The translations under genes were made by a program, and so were the position numbers. Positions 63,901 through 64,000 of a stretch of DNA of 64,000 nt are shown here, piece by piece. Origin of the DNA: Mastacembelus armatus (Eukaryota > Chordata > Actinopteri > Synbranchiformes > Mastacembelidae); the NCBI RefSeq assembly GCF_900324485.2, contig NC_046654.1, positions 4,384,562-4,448,561 of the forward strand. Reading direction: 5' to 3'. Within the stretch, counting starts at the first letter, position 1, and each line of letters starts with the position of its first letter. The notes under the pieces are model-generated. The model had not been told where the DNA came from. It was given only the letters and a program-made list of their open reading frames with translations, and did no database searches.

Positions 63901-64000
63901 GCTTGTTGGCCTGGTGACAGAGCTCAAGCCAGGAATGGCTCAGGCGATCAAGCTCTGCATGTTCTGGAGAGTCCTGGCCTCCAGTCAATCTGCGCACAGT
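33352..64000 (-). CDS. syne1: Nesprin-1 (SYNE1), 3' half; continues beyond the window
   Basis: A giant nuclear-envelope spectrin-repeat protein of the LINC complex. Its KASH peptide binds SUN proteins in the perinuclear space, and the rod links the nucleus to the cytoskeleton. I resolved 71 exons with matching phases and GT-AG borders. They encode about 4,600 residues (human giant form about 8,800), so the actin-binding calponin-homology domains and the first half of the rod lie past 64000. The C-terminus is unmistakable: ASLQDMSLQLLVNSQG, EKVHVIGNRLKLLLKEV, DLSSWSSADELDTSG, a hydrophobic helix VALPFQLFLLLLVLFAFLLP, then EEDYCSQSNNFAHSFYPML and PPP. Exon blocks are listed in separate entries. 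Whether this is syne1a or syne1b cannot be told from sequence alone. Confidence 0.97.
33596..35238 (-). other. syne1 last intron
   Basis: A 1.64-kb intron between the exon encoding RGKSSLSQPGPSVSSP and the KASH exon. Short ORFs on both strands have no recognisable content. Apart from the AG repeat I see no named element. Retention or read-through of this intron would give a form without KASH. Confidence 0.5.
34741..34774. repeat. (AG)n simple repeat
   Basis: Interrupted AG-rich microsatellite in the intron before the KASH exon of syne1. Confidence 0.85.
40042..49303 (-). CDS. syne1: syne1 rod block A (25 exons of spectrin repeats)
   Basis: Exons: 49121-49303, 48794-48943, 48302-48478, 48054-48209, 47792-47947, 47492-47662, 47255-47388, 46947-47151, 46543-46725, 46237-46383, 45965-46119, 45566-45713, 45364-45458, 44964-45198, 44521-44715, 44159-44284, 43681-43836, 42750-42908, 42309-42475, 42048-42210, 41536-41723, 41281-41431, 40976-41158, 40572-40709 and 40042-40233. 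Most junctions are phase 0, with five phase-2 junctions. The protein is a chain of three-helix spectrin repeats with the usual Trp marks (RWQHLLDLIGA, RSWLAHIETEL, NQRWDNLQKR). The final exon, SFQQEICLTTAKIEHIFHQG, matches human nesprin-1 closely. This region contains the sequence that in mammals gives the short muscle form nesprin-1-alpha; I could not identify its alternative first exon. Confidence 0.9.
44011..44093 (-). mobile_element. LINE 3' tail with (TTATC)n, in a syne1 intron
   Basis: On the minus strand this reads CACTTTCTGAATTTCC then TTTTGGGGATTAATAAAGATTATGTTATCTTATC. That is the terminus of a fish LINE followed by its simple-repeat tail. Only the last roughly 80 bp are present, lying in the same sense as syne1 between exons 43681-43836 and 44159-44284. 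Confidence 0.65.
49805..57290 (-). CDS. syne1: syne1 rod block B (21 exons of spectrin repeats)
   Basis: Exons: 57147-57290, 56790-56978, 56413-56553, 55986-56099, 55750-55911, 55423-55617, 55108-55284, 53991-54182, 53633-53764, 53272-53372, 53004-53157, 52751-52879, 52505-52660, 52101-52310, 51717-51818, 51479-51598, 51023-51223, 50734-50907, 50401-50532, 50024-50220 and 49805-49937. All are in frame. Exon 56413-56553 (SPVTEESGEEGTNSEVSSPP, then PSPITQTEATIT) is Ser/Pro/Glu-rich rather than helical. Exon 53633-53764 (QEQEDSESDSSLSLSPNVQD) also starts with an acidic Ser-rich stretch. These are probable disordered linkers between repeat groups. One intron, 54183-55107, is unusually long for this compact gene. 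Confidence 0.88.
54183..55107 (-). other. Long syne1 intron, content unrecognised
   Basis: A 925-bp intron among introns mostly of 80-450 bp. It has chance ORFs on the plus strand (for example 53995-54522, which partly overlaps an exon antisense) but no recognisable protein. It could be a decayed insertion. No inverted or terminal repeats were seen. Confidence 0.4.
57499..57517 (-). promoter_or_regulatory. Strong CTCF-like motif across a syne1 splice donor
   Basis: On the minus strand GGTACAGCAGGGGGCACTA matches the 19-bp CTCF consensus at about 14 positions, including the whole CAGGGGGC core. Its GGTACAG start is the last exon base followed by the 5' splice site after the exon ending at 57517, so one sequence may serve as both donor and CTCF site. 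Confidence 0.4.
57517..64000 (-). CDS. syne1: syne1 rod block C (14 exons, first one cut by the window edge)
   Basis: Exons: 63789-64000 (partial), 61421-63581, 60936-61273, 60697-60841, 60379-60597, 60024-60292, 59512-59677, 59195-59350, 58927-59079, 58622-58804, 58340-58477, 58065-58250, 57818-57940 and 57517-57699. All are helical spectrin-repeat sequence with Trp and Leu heptads. The exon 61421-63581 is 2,161 bp (720 codons), more than ten times the usual exon of this gene, and holds about six to seven repeats without an intron. The partial exon is open to the window edge in frame. It reads TVRRLTGGQDSPEHAELDRL, so the gene clearly continues rightwards. Confidence 0.92.

Overview
The window is vertebrate genomic DNA, almost certainly from a ray-finned (teleost, probably percomorph-like) fish. 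The evidence is short spliced exons with GT-AG borders, fish-type LINE tails, a tRNA-derived SINE-like repeat and a MITE common in fish genomes, and gene content matching human 6q24-q25 in compact form. All calls come from reading the sequence; no database search was run.

Layout. (1) 1-1.5 kb: intergenic sequence with an intronless tRNA-Leu(UAA) gene on the minus strand. (2) 2.5-6.8 kb: two syntaxin-11-like genes in tandem on the minus strand, separated by a truncated LINE. The first is full length with a six-cysteine tail. The second is an intact but shorter ORF lacking the usual N-terminus. (3) 6.8-11.2 kb: gene-poor DNA with a SINE-like repeat. (4) 11.2-23.4 kb: akap12 (gravin/SSeCKS) on the plus strand in three coding exons. 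Its 8.6-kb last exon carries an in-frame tandem array of 14 nearly identical 61-67 residue units. (5) 23.5-27.8 kb: rmnd1 (mitochondrial translation factor, DUF155) on the minus strand, convergent with akap12. (6) 28.7-32.3 kb: ccdc170 on the plus strand, divergent from rmnd1. (7) 33.35 kb to the right edge and beyond: the 3' half of syne1 (nesprin-1) on the minus strand. I resolved 71 exons encoding about 4,600 residues of spectrin repeats, the C-terminal adaptor region and the KASH domain.

Gene order and orientation (akap12 +, rmnd1 -, ccdc170 +, syne1 -) match human 6q25, but ZBTB2, ARMT1 and ESR1, which lie between these genes in mammals, are absent and the gaps are only 0.2-1.4 kb. The window may therefore be one of two genome-duplication copies of the region, or the genes were lost or moved.

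The genes do not form an operon. Common themes are membrane-anchored scaffolding (AKAP12, nesprin-1), membrane fusion in immune cells (syntaxin-11), mitochondrial translation (RMND1) and cytoskeletal coiled coils (CCDC170). I see no new multi-gene system. The most unusual signal is the recently expanded, homogenised coding repeat in akap12.
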